Counted from the first letter of the stretch, positions 53,618 through 62,715 are shown. The stretch is 64,000 nucleotides of DNA from Neisseria sp. (GCF_030530745.1 NZ_JAUMUI010000011.1:16317-80316), one strand, 5' to 3'. Made by a program: numbers and translations. The notes: generated from the sequence alone by a model not told the origin.

Positions 53618-53742
53618 CATGATTCAATTATTATTAATAAAATCAGTTTGGTATCAAACAAGTATTCGATTTTGCACTGTCTGCGCGAGGCCGGATTCAC
53701 CCCTGCATTTTTTGTACGGCAAAGGCTTTATGCCGCCTGTGT

Positions 53743-53786
53743 TATAATGCTGCAAACATTCAGGCAGCCTGCTTTCGGGCTGCCTG
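53743..53786 (+). promoter_or_regulatory. -10 box and foreign-dialect DUS hairpin before rbgA
   Basis: TATAAT (53743-53748) lies upstream of a hairpin caggcagcc / ggctgcctg (53761-53769 and 53778-53786). TTCAGGCAGCCT at 53759-53770 is the complement of AGGCTGCCTGAA, the Simonsiella-type DUS. The rest of the 53523-53868 gap has no gene. Confidence 0.5.
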
Positions 53787-53868
53787 ATTACCATCAGGCA
53801 AACATAAAACCCCGAAATTTTTCAGACGGCCTTCAAGCCGTACAACCACCCCGAAAGAGCAGCACACT

Positions 53869-54801
53869 ATGGCAATCCAATGGTTTCCCGGCCACATGAA
53901 CAAAGCCAAAAAGGCCATCGCCGAGCGCATCAAAAGCGTGGATATGGTAATCGAAATGCTCGACGCCCGCCTGCCCGCATCCAGCGAAAACCCCCTGCTG
54001 GCGCAACTTTCCAAAGGCAGGCCCAAGCTCAAAATCCTCAACAAACAGGATTTGGCCGACCCCGAACGCACCGCAGTTTGGCTGGAACACTACAACAGCC
54101 GCCCCGACACTCAAGCCATCGCGCTCGACTCCTCCGAAACCGCCGCCGCCGCCAAAATCACCCGCGCCTGCCGCACCATGATGCCCAACCGCGGCGGCAT
54201 CGACAAACCCCTGCGCGTATTGATTTGCGGCATTCCCAACGTCGGCAAATCCACCCTGATTAACGGCATGATCGGCAAAAAATCCGCCAAAACCGGCAAC
54301 GAACCCGGCATCACCAAAGCCGAACAGCGCCTGTTTCTCGCCGATGATTTCTGGCTCTACGACACCCCCGGCATGTTGTGGCCGAAAATCATCGTCGAAG
54401 AGAGCGGCTACAACCTCGCCGCCAGCGGCGCCGTCGGCCGCAACGCGCTCGACGAAGAAGAAGTCGCCCTAGAACTTTTAGACTACCTGCGCCGCCACTA
54501 CCTGCCACTGCTGCAAACGCGCTATCAGGCCGACAAAGACCCCAGCAGCCACTGGCAAGACACCGACTGGCTCGAATGGATTGCCAAAAAACGCGGCGCA
54601 GTTTTAAGCGGCGGCCGTATCAACTACCAAAAAGCCGCCGAAAACACCCTCACCGACTTCCGCGACGGCCAAATCGGACGCATCACCTTAGAAACACCGA
54701 ACCAATGGGAAAGCTGGCTGAAAGCGGCCAAACAGAAAGAAGCCGAGCTTAAAGCCGCAAGGGAAGCCAGAAAGGCAGAGAGAAAAGGAAAACCCTCATG
54801 A
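53869..54801 (+). CDS. Ribosome biogenesis GTPase YlqF/RbgA
   Basis: 310 residues. Circularly permuted GTPase: G4 NKQDLAD first (about 62), then G1 GIPNVGKST (about 122-130), G2 and G3 DTPGMLWP (about 165). The start MAIQWFPGHMNKAKKAIAERIKSVDMVIEMLDARLPASSENP is given in part and is invariant in the family. The Lys/Arg/Glu-rich tail is typical. In Bacillus RbgA assembles the 50S subunit. The stop overlaps the next gene by four bases. Confidence 0.94.
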   Translation: MAIQWFPGHMNKAKKAIAERIKSVDMVIEMLDARLPASSENPLLAQLSKGRPKLKILNKQDLADPERTAVWLEHYNSRPDTQAIALDSSETAAAAKITRACRTMMPNRGGIDKPLRVLICGIPNVGKSTLINGMIGKKSAKTGNEPGITKAEQRLFLADDFWLYDTPGMLWPKIIVEESGYNLAASGAVGRNALDEEEVALELLDYLRRHYLPLLQTRYQADKDPSSHWQDTDWLEWIAKKRGAVLSGGRINYQKAAENTLTDFRDGQIGRITLETPNQWESWLKAAKQKEAELKAAREARKAERKGKPS

Positions 54802-55148
54802 AACCGATATTTTCTGCCGTATTATGGGCAGGCATCTTATCTTTAACCGCCTGCGCCCATTCAGACGGCCTGAACAAACCGGCAACCGAACCATCAGAAG
54901 GGCGCGTCAGAATCTACAAATCCGACGGCTCGCGCCAATGCCAAGGCGGCGGCGTCAGTCCCGAAGCCATGAAAAAAGAATTACAGGGCATACGCGTGTA
55001 TGCCGCTGAAAAACAAACTCTGCACGGAATGATGTTCCCCGCCGTGTGCGGCGGCCAAACCGGCAGCATTAACGTATATACTATTGCCGAACAAGATTTA
55101 TCCGAAGCTGGGAAGCGCGGATTCAATATGTTGAAGCAGAAAGATTAA
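54798..55148 (+). CDS. Small predicted lipoprotein, unknown function
   Basis: 116 residues with lipoprotein signal (MKPIFSAVLWAGILSLTAC). The mature protein has three further cysteines (RQCQGGG, PAVCGG) and a RVRIYKSDGSRQC segment, compatible with a small disulfide-linked periplasmic fold. ATGA overlap with rbgA suggests coupled translation. A complete DUS (attcagacggcctgaa) lies inside, encoding HSDGLN just after the lipid Cys. I recognise no named family. Confidence 0.8.
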   Translation: MKPIFSAVLWAGILSLTACAHSDGLNKPATEPSEGRVRIYKSDGSRQCQGGGVSPEAMKKELQGIRVYAAEKQTLHGMMFPAVCGGQTGSINVYTIAEQDLSEAGKRGFNMLKQKD

Positions 55149-55154
55149 CTTAAT

Positions 55155-55193
55155 GTTTCAGACGGCCTGCTGCCGAAACAGGCCGTCTGAAAC
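55155..55193 (+). terminator. DUS hairpin (outward order) after the lipoprotein gene
   Basis: gtttcagacggcctg / caggccgtctgaaac with nine loop bases, eleven bases before the scpB start. Confidence 0.6.
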
Positions 55194-55204
55194 CCAAAAA
55201 AACC

Positions 55205-55834
55205 ATGACCGAAAAACTCCCCCCCGATGCGCTGATTGAAGCCGCGCTTTTAACCCAAACCGAGCCTTTAAGCGAAAAAAACATGCGCGAATTGTGTGTG
55301 CCGCCGCTGTCGCAGGATAAGCTGATTGACGTGTTGTCCACCCTGAAAGCGCGTTGGCACAACCGCGCGCTGCAACTAACCCACACCCACGAGGGTTGGC
55401 GTTTCCAAATCGCGCAGGCGGCGTTTGAGCGGCTGGGCAGTTTGCAGGAGCAGCGTGCGCCGCGCTATTCGCGTGCGGTGATGGAAACGCTGGCGATTAT
55501 TGCCTACCAGCAGCCGGTTACGCGCGGCGACATCGAAGGTATACGCGGCGTGGCGGTGTCGCAAAACGTGATGCAGACGCTGCAAGACAGGGGTTGGATT
55601 GAGGTTATCGGCCACCGCGATTCGGTCGGCCGCCCCGCGCTGTGGGCCACCACCAATGTGTTTTTAAGCGATTTGCAGCTCGAGAGTTTGGAAGAGCTGC
55701 CGCCGCTGACCGAATTGGGCGAACTGGTACTGCCCGATTTGATCGAGCCTGCTGAAAGTGGCGGAGAGCCGGAGGCGTTCGAGCCGGAACAGGAAGTTAC
55801 CGACGGCGGAAACGCCGATATCCGTTTGAATTAA
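55205..55834 (+). CDS. scpB: Segregation and condensation protein B
   Basis: 209 residues. Two winged-helix domains: residues 1-80 and 85-165 (RYSRAVMETLAIIAYQQPVTRGDIEGIRGVAVSQNVMQTLQDRGWIEVIGHRDSVGRPALWATT, given in part). It dimerises and binds ScpA-SMC. The acidic tail is longer than in Bacillus. scpA is 50 kb away rather than adjacent. It is followed by rluB, as in many proteobacteria. Confidence 0.94.
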   Translation: MTEKLPPDALIEAALLTQTEPLSEKNMRELCVPPLSQDKLIDVLSTLKARWHNRALQLTHTHEGWRFQIAQAAFERLGSLQEQRAPRYSRAVMETLAIIAYQQPVTRGDIEGIRGVAVSQNVMQTLQDRGWIEVIGHRDSVGRPALWATTNVFLSDLQLESLEELPPLTELGELVLPDLIEPAESGGEPEAFEPEQEVTDGGNADIRLN

Positions 55835-55965
55835 GTTTCAGACGGCCAAGTTTCTAATAATACAGGCCGTCTGAAAAACCCTTTTTTACCAACCCGACCT
55901 GCCCGCCGCAAGGCCGCAGAAGAACCGTTTTGCCTTGGCAGCAAAGCGCGTTAGGAGAACCCGAA

Positions 55966-56970
55966 ATGTCTAAAAAAACCGTAAGCAAGCGCGAATTCCG
56001 CGATGGTGTGGCGGATAAGAAAAAGCCCGCCCGCAGGCCGTCTGAAAAAGTTTCAGACGGCCTCAAAGCCAAGCCGAAACGCGATCAGGGCGCCGCACCG
56101 AAAACGCGGGCGGCACGCGCCAAAAAGCTGGTGGTGCGCAACCCCAACCAAAAAATCATGGAGCGCGCCCGCGATTTGAAAGAAAAACGCGCCGATTTGG
56201 AAAGCTTCGAGCCGGTGCGCCTGCAAAAAGCGTTGGCCGCGTCGGGCGTGGGTTCGCGCCGCGAAATGGAAGAATGGATTACCCAAGGCTTGGTAACGGT
56301 GAACGGCAAAACCGCGCAATTGGGCGACAAAGTGTCGCCCGACGACCAAGTGCAGGTAAAAGGCAGCGTAATCAAGCTCAAATGGCCCGACCGCCTGCCG
56401 CGCATCATTCTTTACTATAAACAGGAGGGCGAAATCGTATCGCGCGACGATCCGCAAGGGCGCGTGAGCATTTTCGACCGCCTGCCGCAGGCCGCCAGCA
56501 GCCGCTGGGTGGCCATCGGCCGTTTGGACATCAACACCAGCGGCCTGCTGATTCTCACCACTTCGGGCGAGCTGGTAAACCGTTTCGCCCACCCCAGCTT
56601 CGAAGTGGAGCGCGAATACGCCGTGCGCGTGTTGGGCGAGATGAGCACCGATCAGATGAAAACGCTCACCGAAGAAGGTGTGATGCTGGAAGACGGCTTG
56701 GCTAGAGCCGAACGCATTTACGAGCAGGGCGGCGAAGGGGCGAATAAATGGTATAACATCGTGATTAAAGAAGGCCGCAACCGCGAAGTGCGCCGCATTT
56801 TCGAGCACTTCGGCCTAACCGTCAGCCGCCTGGTGCGCGTTGGCTTCGGCCCCATCGGCCTGCCCAACCGCCTCAAGCGCGGCCAGTTTTACGAGCTGAA
56901 CCCCGCCGAAGTGGCCAATATCATGAAATGGGCGGATATGCCGCTGCCCGGCAGCCGCAGGAGAAGATAA
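55966..56970 (+). CDS. rluB: 23S rRNA pseudouridine 2605 synthase RluB
   Basis: 334 residues from ATG 55966 (TAGGAGA upstream). A basic Lys/Arg/Ala-rich N-terminal extension (1-80) precedes the S4 domain (VRLQKALAASGVGSRREMEEWITQGLVTVNG) and the catalytic domain with GRLDINTSGLLILTTSG (catalytic Asp) and GRNREVRRIFEHFGL. The extension contains a DUS inverted repeat in frame (56036-56064) encoding RRPSEKVSDGLK, so a terminator-like hairpin lies within the coding sequence. Confidence 0.94.
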   Translation: MSKKTVSKREFRDGVADKKKPARRPSEKVSDGLKAKPKRDQGAAPKTRAARAKKLVVRNPNQKIMERARDLKEKRADLESFEPVRLQKALAASGVGSRREMEEWITQGLVTVNGKTAQLGDKVSPDDQVQVKGSVIKLKWPDRLPRIILYYKQEGEIVSRDDPQGRVSIFDRLPQAASSRWVAIGRLDINTSGLLILTTSGELVNRFAHPSFEVEREYAVRVLGEMSTDQMKTLTEEGVMLEDGLARAERIYEQGGEGANKWYNIVIKEGRNREVRRIFEHFGLTVSRLVRVGFGPIGLPNRLKRGQFYELNPAEVANIMKWADMPLPGSRRRR

Positions 56971-56988
56971 GGGTTTAAAACACGGTTA

Positions 56989-57025
56989 AAGGCCGTCTGA
57001 AAAAAGAGTTTTTTCAGACGGCCTG
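56989..57025 (+). terminator. DUS terminator of rluB
   Basis: aggccgtctgaaaaaa / ttttttcagacggcct, three-base loop, 19 bases past the stop; bidirectional with fxsA. Confidence 0.8.
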
Positions 57026-57055
57026 TGTGCGCTGTTTCAAATGCGGTGTAAAAAA

Positions 57056-57535
57056 TCAATCCGGCTTGTGTTCGATGTAATCCTGTTTTTGTTTTTCAGA
57101 CGGCGTGGTAACGGTATATTCGCCTTCTATGATGTCGCCGCTGCCGTCGGGCGGGCGGCTGAAAGGGTTGCCGGCATTGCCGAAAGAACCGCCAGTAGTA
57201 TTCATTTGGGCAATCGGCCTGCCTTTGAAGGGCAGGAGCAGGATCAGGGCGGTAACCAGCGACACGAAGCCGGGACTCATCAGCAGCAGCGCGGCAACCG
57301 CATAACGGACGGGCCACAGCATTTGGTAGAGCGAAATTTCACCGCCGTTTTTCATGGCAGCCCCCGCCAGCAGCACGCCCGATAGGCCGGTATGGCGCAG
57401 CATCATCACGCCTGCGATAAAGCTCAACACCATCAGCGCGAGTGTGGCGCCGCCGCCCAGCCAGTCGGCCACCCATACGATAGACATGATTTCCAAAAAC
57501 AACAGCACCAGAAAACCGATACCGAAAAACCGCAT
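57056..57535 (-). CDS. fxsA: FxsA family membrane protein
   Basis: 159 residues. The FxsA core (MRFFGIGFLVLLFLEIMSIVWVADWLGGGATLALMVLSF, given in part, then GVMMLRHTGLSG and LLLMSPGFVSLVTALILLLPFKGRP) has three or four helices. A Gly/Ser-rich polar tail with DIIEGEYTV follows. E. coli FxsA relieves F-plasmid exclusion of phage T7; its normal role is unclear. A DUS encodes TPSEKQK near the end. Confidence 0.88.
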   Translation of the reverse strand: MRFFGIGFLVLLFLEIMSIVWVADWLGGGATLALMVLSFIAGVMMLRHTGLSGVLLAGAAMKNGGEISLYQMLWPVRYAVAALLLMSPGFVSLVTALILLLPFKGRPIAQMNTTGGSFGNAGNPFSRPPDGSGDIIEGEYTVTTPSEKQKQDYIEHKPD

Positions 57536-57753
57536 TGCACAAACTCCTTGTTATTTATTGTGTTGCCGCGCAAAAAAGCAAAACGGCGGCGCGATCGTGC
57601 ACCATTTTCAGTAAAATAAAGCCTGAAAGGCGCGCTTTCAAGCATTTTTGATGTGAAAACGGGTAAAATACACGCAGTAAAAACAAGTAAAGCTCAAACA
57701 AAAGGCCGCGCGGGCATTCGGGCGGCCGTCGAAATTTGTTATCCTTACGCCCC

Positions 57754-58464
57754 ATGAATACACAAACAGCCTTTTCATCAAAATTGAAAACCCTCCTGCT
57801 TACCGCTGCCGTGTCGGCCCTGGCGGCTTGTGCAGGCACCTCTTCAACCGCCTCCGGCCCTGTTCCCGAAGGGCATTACCGCGTGCAAAGCGGCGACAAC
57901 CTTTACCGCATCGGCCTGCGTTTCGGCCAAAGCGCGCAAACGCTGGCGGCCTGGAACAATCTGAGCGATCCCACCAAAATCGAAGTCGGCCAAGTGCTGC
58001 GCGTGCGCCCGAAAGGCGGCTCCGGTTCCACTTCAACTTCGGCGCGCGCATCGGCAGGCGCTCCTGCAAGGGAAACCACCGTCGCCCCCACCAACCGCCT
58101 GACCCTGCAATGGCCGGTGGACAACGGCAGCGCCAACGTTATCGCACCTTATAACGGCGGTTCCAACAAAGGTATCGACATCGGCGGCGAAGCCGGCACG
58201 CCGGTGAAATCGGCGGCGGCAGGCAAGGTGCTGTATGCCGGCGAGGGTTTGCGCGGCTACGGCAAGCTGATTTTAATCAGCCACAACAGCAGCACGCTGA
58301 CGGCCTATGCCCACAACCAGAGCATTTCGGTGCAGAAAGACCAAACCGTGCAGGCGGGGCAGGTTATCGGCACGATGGGCGATACCGATGCCGACCGCGT
58401 GAAGCTGCACTTCGAGGTGAGGATCAACGGCAAGGCGGTCAATCCCATGCCTTATCTGAATTAG
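57754..58464 (+). CDS. nlpD: NlpD-like LysM/M23 murein hydrolase activator lipoprotein
   Basis: 236 residues from ATG 57754. Lipoprotein signal ending LAAC (about residue 27); LysM (YRVQSGDNLYRIGLRFGQSAQTLAAWNNL, about 43-90); Ala/Ser linker; C-terminal M23 domain (NKGIDIGGEAGTPVKSAAAGKVLYAG to KLHFEVRINGKAVNP). The catalytic zinc ligands are altered (NKGID instead of HxGxD), as in NlpD/EnvC amidase activators, so it probably activates AmiC rather than cutting murein. surE/pcm and rpoS are not adjacent. Confidence 0.9.
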   Translation: MNTQTAFSSKLKTLLLTAAVSALAACAGTSSTASGPVPEGHYRVQSGDNLYRIGLRFGQSAQTLAAWNNLSDPTKIEVGQVLRVRPKGGSGSTSTSARASAGAPARETTVAPTNRLTLQWPVDNGSANVIAPYNGGSNKGIDIGGEAGTPVKSAAAGKVLYAGEGLRGYGKLILISHNSSTLTAYAHNQSISVQKDQTVQAGQVIGTMGDTDADRVKLHFEVRINGKAVNPMPYLN

Positions 58465-58491
58465 CCTTTTCCAATATCTTTCAAAATTCAT

Positions 58492-58523
58492 TCAGGCCGT
58501 CTGAAACATTTCAGACGGCCTGA
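58492..58523 (+). terminator. DUS terminator of the nlpD-like gene
   Basis: tcaggccgtctgaaac / tttcagacggcctga with a minimal loop. Confidence 0.7.
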
Positions 58524-58672
58524 GGCTTTTATAAAATTCATGTGGACACTTTAAAAATCTGCGTCATATTCGGGCTTTTGTTTAGAAAGAAATAGCAGAT
58601 ACTCGGGTCAAGCCCGAGTATGACGGAGGTTGGGCATTTCAGACGGCCTGAAGGCAGTTTTGTAAAGGCCTT
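58522..58672. mobile_element. Family 2 (beta) element, copy E
   Basis: It starts GAGGCTTTTATAAAATTC and ends gttttgtaaaggcctt. The interior carries cgtcatattcgggctt and, inverted, atactcgggtcaagcccgagtatgacg. Flanks ggcct / gacct are similar but not identical. It lies between convergent nlpD-like and outer-membrane protein genes. Confidence 0.6.
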
Positions 58673-58720
58673 GACCTGAATGAATTTTGCCTCCCGGCAT
58701 GAACGGGCTGCTTGGACGGG

Positions 58721-59725
58721 TTAAAACAAGGCTTCAGCCCGCAGCAGCGTGCCGATATGGTGGTTGCGGTTTTCTTTGCGGTTGTTCAGGTAATTGATTT
58801 CGGCCTGCATAAACAGCCAGTCGCGCCAAACGGGTTGGCGCCAGCCTGCAAACGGGCCGTAGTTGTTGAGTTTGGCTTTTTTTGCTTCGATGCCTCCACC
58901 GGCATACAGGCCGTAATTGAGGCGTTTTCGGCCGGGAAAATCATGCTGCCGGTAGAAACTGTTGCCCCAAGCCCAGTCTTCTTCATTGTTATGGGTGTAT
59001 TGCAGATGAAGCTGGTTGGCGATAAAGGGGCGGTTTTCGGGAGCGTGGCGCACTTCCCAGTTGGTGCGCACATAATGTTTGCTGTCGATGCCGTAGCGGT
59101 AGATTTGTTCGAGGCGGGTGCTGAAATCGCCGCCGAGCTGCCAGTTTTTGCTGCCTTTGAGGCGCAGGTAGATGTCGTCGCCGGAGCGTATGCCGATGTC
59201 GGCATCGGTGTCGATGCCGGTGCGTTTGCTTATGTCGGACCAGCGCAGCGCCAGCGACGAATTGCTTTCGCGGCTTTGGGTTTTATCGAATGTTTTTTCT
59301 TCAGGGCGGGCGTTTCCTTCATAGAGGTGAACATTGCTGCGCGGTTCGTTATCCAGTGAATCATCGCCGAACACCACGTTCAGGCGCTTTTGCAACACGG
59401 GCAGTTTCACCTTGCCGCGTATGCGCGGTTTCACCGAAAAGTTGTCATACTTGTTCCACTCGGTGTCGAGCATCACGCGCAGGTTGGCATCGGCGGGGTT
59501 GTCGGGATCAGGCTCGCCGAACCAATCGTCCATGCTGTGTGCCCAAGATTTCAAACGGCTTCTCACCGCACCGTGCCTGCGGTCGGCCCAAGTGTCGTTT
59601 TCAGGCGCAGGCGCGGCTTCTGCGGCGGGGGCGGGGTTAACGGGCACATATCCGGCGGCTTCATAAGCCCATGCGGCACAAGGCGCGGCAAGCAGCAGCG
59701 GAATAAGCAGGCGGCGGGTGTTCAT
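58721..59725 (-). CDS. Predicted outer-membrane protein, unknown function
   Basis: 334 residues with signal peptide (MNTRRLLIPLLLAAPCAAWA). A Pro/Ala linker (about 27-45) and a hydrophilic helical part (RSRLKSWAHSMDDWFGEPDPDNPAD) precede alternating beta strands (LRVMLDTEWNKYDNFSVKPRIRGKVKLPVL, LGGDFSTRLEQIYRYGIDSKHYVRTNWEVRH, LNYGLYAGGGIEAKK) and a C-terminal Phe (LRAEALF). This pattern fits a 10-12-strand barrel. I know no function; homologues appear to be neisserial hypothetical proteins. Confidence 0.78.
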   Translation of the reverse strand: MNTRRLLIPLLLAAPCAAWAYEAAGYVPVNPAPAAEAAPAPENDTWADRRHGAVRSRLKSWAHSMDDWFGEPDPDNPADANLRVMLDTEWNKYDNFSVKPRIRGKVKLPVLQKRLNVVFGDDSLDNEPRSNVHLYEGNARPEEKTFDKTQSRESNSSLALRWSDISKRTGIDTDADIGIRSGDDIYLRLKGSKNWQLGGDFSTRLEQIYRYGIDSKHYVRTNWEVRHAPENRPFIANQLHLQYTHNNEEDWAWGNSFYRQHDFPGRKRLNYGLYAGGGIEAKKAKLNNYGPFAGWRQPVWRDWLFMQAEINYLNNRKENRNHHIGTLLRAEALF

Positions 59726-59912
59726 GTTGCGCTCCTTTACGGGTTTTAATGTGGCGGCAGATAAACTTTAATGCTTTTAACAGTGAAAGCATACTGCATT
59801 TGCCGGCAATATGCCATCGGGCCGTCTGAAAACCGCCGCACAGGCCGTCTGAAAGCACATGGCGCTGTGTTAGAATAAACAACTTTTTCAGACGGCCTTA
59901 CCTCTCGAAACC

Positions 59913-61259
59913 ATGCTCACACCGCCACGCCAGCTCACCGAACTGGTGCGCCTTTTGCAGGAACGCGGCTATATTTTCGCCGCCGATCCGCAGCCGCTCA
60001 CCGAAGCCCTGCGCCACGCCGAAGGCAGCGCCGAAGCAAAACTCTGCCGCCGCGCCGAAATGATAGACAGCGACCGCAAACTGCACGACAGCCTCGGGCA
60101 CGTGCAAAGCCTGTTTGCCTGGCTGCTGCTGGCCGCCACCTTGTTTTGGCTGGTGAGCGGCTTTGCCGGCACCGCAACGCTGATGCAGCAGTCGGGGCTG
60201 AACTTTTTCTTCGTGTTGGCCGGCGTGCTCGGCGTGCATACCCTGATGCTGCTGTTATGGTTGGGCAGCGTGCTGCTGCCGCGCTTCAAGCCGCACGGCT
60301 TGTTTGCCAACCCCGCCTTATGGATACGCGGTAAAGACCCGGTTAACCAAGCCATCTTGCGCCTGTACAGCGACGAATGGGGCAAGCCCGCCACCCGCTG
60401 GCTGATCGGCCGCACCAGCCACCGCCTGTGGCTTTCCGCCTTAACCGGCATGTTGGCCGCCGTGGTGGTGCTGCTGGCCGTGCGCCAATATACCTTCAAC
60501 TGGGAAAGTACCATTTTAAGCGACGCCGTTTTCGTGCAGGCCGTGCAGGCGCTAGGCTGGCTGCCCGCCCAACTCGGCTTTCCCGTGCCCGATACCGATG
60601 CCGTGTTAAACAGCCGTCTGCACGACGACCTTGCCGCTTCACGCCAATGGGGCGGCCTGCTGATCGGCAGCATCGTCTGTTACGGCCTGCTGCCCCGTTT
60701 CGCCGCCTGGCTTGCCTGCCACATCCTTTCCCGCCGCAGCATGGGCACGCTGCCGCTCGAAAAACCCTATTACCAGCAAATCATCCAGCAATGGCAGCAG
60801 CGCGTGGTCGATGCCGACACCCAAAGCGAAACCGTTGCCGCCGCCCCGCAAATCAGCCTCAGCAACGCCCCCAAATGGGCGGTGATGCTCGATGCTGAAT
60901 GGGCGGACAAAACCTGGTTCCAACACGTTTTGGGGCAAGAGTGGCTAAACAAAGGCACCGCCGCCGGCCGCGATGCCGTCGCCGCGCTGAAAGCCGATTT
61001 GCAGGCCAATCCCGCCCAACTGCTGATCGGCGTGCGCGCCCGCAGCATGCCCGACCGCGGCATCCTGCGCCAGCTCACTGCTCTGGCCGAAGCCGCGCAG
61101 GGCGGGGCGGTGGTGCAGCTTTTGGCCGAAAAAAACATTTCAGACGGCCTTGAAGACTATTTAAACCAATGGCACGCCGCGCTCACCGAACGCCGCCTGC
61201 CGTGGCTGGATCCGCCCAAAATCAGCCAAAGGGAAAGGCTGGGGCAAGAGGCCGTCTGA
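59913..61259 (+). CDS. DUF2868 membrane protein
   Basis: 448 residues. Membrane helices at about 67-88, 95-120, 170-190 and 245-268. A long soluble C-terminal part includes VMLDAEWADKTWFQ and LQANPAQLLIGVRARSMPDRGILRQLTALAEAAQGGAVVQLLAE (given in part). I assign DUF2868 mainly from the layout and its pairing with the DUF3482 GTPase gene 80 bases downstream, a pair seen in pseudomonads and Neisseria. A DUS near the end encodes ISDGLE. Confidence 0.8.
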   Translation: MLTPPRQLTELVRLLQERGYIFAADPQPLTEALRHAEGSAEAKLCRRAEMIDSDRKLHDSLGHVQSLFAWLLLAATLFWLVSGFAGTATLMQQSGLNFFFVLAGVLGVHTLMLLLWLGSVLLPRFKPHGLFANPALWIRGKDPVNQAILRLYSDEWGKPATRWLIGRTSHRLWLSALTGMLAAVVVLLAVRQYTFNWESTILSDAVFVQAVQALGWLPAQLGFPVPDTDAVLNSRLHDDLAASRQWGGLLIGSIVCYGLLPRFAAWLACHILSRRSMGTLPLEKPYYQQIIQQWQQRVVDADTQSETVAAAPQISLSNAPKWAVMLDAEWADKTWFQHVLGQEWLNKGTAAGRDAVAALKADLQANPAQLLIGVRARSMPDRGILRQLTALAEAAQGGAVVQLLAEKNISDGLEDYLNQWHAALTERRLPWLDPPKISQRERLGQEAV

Positions 61260-61339
61260 AAAGCAGGCGGTAACAGTAGGCAGGACTCAAGCTCGACTTA
61301 CTGCCCAAACCATTTAAAACATATTCCGAACAGTTGTTT

Positions 61340-62671
61340 ATGCAAAACAAACCGCTATCCCTGGCCGTGGTCGGCCACACCAATACCGGCAAAACATCGT
61401 TGTTGCGCACGCTGCTGCGCGACAGCCGTTTCGGCGAAGTGAAAAACGCGCCCGCCACCACCCGCCATGTGGAACAGGCGGCGATTAACGACGGCGGCGA
61501 GACGCTGGTGTATCTTTACGACACGCCCGGGCTGGAAGATGCGGGTGGCGTGCTCGACTGGCTGGAAGCCAACACTTCTAGCCGTTCGGACGGCATCGAG
61601 CGTTTGCAGCAGTTTCTCGAAAGCCCCGAAGCGGCGGGCGATTTCAATCAGGAAGCCAAAGTTCTGCGCCAGCTGCTGCAAAGCGATATGGCGCTGTATG
61701 TGGTGGATGCGCGCGAGCCGGTGCTGAATAAATACAAAGATGAACTAACGGTTTTATCGTGGTGCGCCAAGCCGGTAATGCCGGTGTTCAACTTTATCGG
61801 CGGGCAGGATTTGGGCGGGTGGACGACAATGCTGGCGCGGCGCACGCTTCACGTTTACAGCGGTTTTGACACCGTAGCCTTTGATTTCGAAGGCGAAATC
61901 CGCCTGTGGGACAACTTGGCCACCATGCTGCCCGAACGCGGTATTATCGACCGACTGATTGCGATGCGCCGCCGCGAATGGCAGCAGCTCGACCGCGAGG
62001 CGCGCAGCGAAATCGCCCATTTCCTGCTTGATGTGGCGGCCTACAAGCTGGAAATCGATGAGGGCGACAGTCCCGAGCCGGTGCTGCAAACCATGCAGGC
62101 GGCCGTGCGCCAGCTCGAGCGGCAGCTTCAGCAGCAGTTGTTCCAAACCTACCGTTTCTACCATAACGAAATCGACACCGGCGAATGGGCGCTCAAGGCG
62201 TTCCGCCAAGACCCGTTCGATGCCGATTTGCTGAAAGAATACGGCATCCGCACCGGCACCGGCGCGGCCACCGGTGCGTTAATCGGCTTGGGTGTGGACA
62301 TGGTTACGCTCGGCGGCTCGCTCGGTTTGGGTACCGCCATCGGCGGAGTGCTCGGCGGCGTGCTGCCGAATATGCAGACGATTACCGACAAACTGTCGGG
62401 CAAACAAACCCTGCATATCGACCCGGAAACCCTCACACTGCTGGCCGCCCGTGCCCTCGATCTGCTCGCCGCCCTGCAAACGCGCGGCCATGCGGCGCAA
62501 GCCGAAATCAGGATGCAGAGCGGCAAAATACCGTGGCAGGTTTCGCGTTTGCCGTCTGAATTGGACAAAGCCCGCAACCGGCCGAAATGGTCGTCGCTCA
62601 ACACCCGTCTGCCCGAACTGAGCCGCCGCGAGCGTGCGGAGGCGGCAAAAGGGCTGGCGGCAAAGTTATAA
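61340..62671 (+). CDS. DUF3482 Era/YfhP-like GTPase with glycine-zipper domain
   Basis: 443 residues from ATG 61340. N-terminal GTPase: G1 VVGHTNTGKTSLLRTLL (about 9-25), G3 YDTPGLEDAGG (about 62-72), and FNFIGGQD in place of NKxD near 150. The C-terminal part has a glycine-rich hydrophobic hairpin (TGAATGALIGLGVDMVTLGGSLGLGTAIGGVLGGVLP, about 310-346, given in part) that may insert in the membrane. It probably works with the DUF2868 protein upstream. Function is unknown. Confidence 0.85.
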   Translation: MQNKPLSLAVVGHTNTGKTSLLRTLLRDSRFGEVKNAPATTRHVEQAAINDGGETLVYLYDTPGLEDAGGVLDWLEANTSSRSDGIERLQQFLESPEAAGDFNQEAKVLRQLLQSDMALYVVDAREPVLNKYKDELTVLSWCAKPVMPVFNFIGGQDLGGWTTMLARRTLHVYSGFDTVAFDFEGEIRLWDNLATMLPERGIIDRLIAMRRREWQQLDREARSEIAHFLLDVAAYKLEIDEGDSPEPVLQTMQAAVRQLERQLQQQLFQTYRFYHNEIDTGEWALKAFRQDPFDADLLKEYGIRTGTGAATGALIGLGVDMVTLGGSLGLGTAIGGVLGGVLPNMQTITDKLSGKQTLHIDPETLTLLAARALDLLAALQTRGHAAQAEIRMQSGKIPWQVSRLPSELDKARNRPKWSSLNTRLPELSRRERAEAAKGLAAKL

Positions 62672-62715
62672 ACGGCGTAGGGCGCCGGCTGGTTTTATAT
62701 TTCGTTGTTATATAT

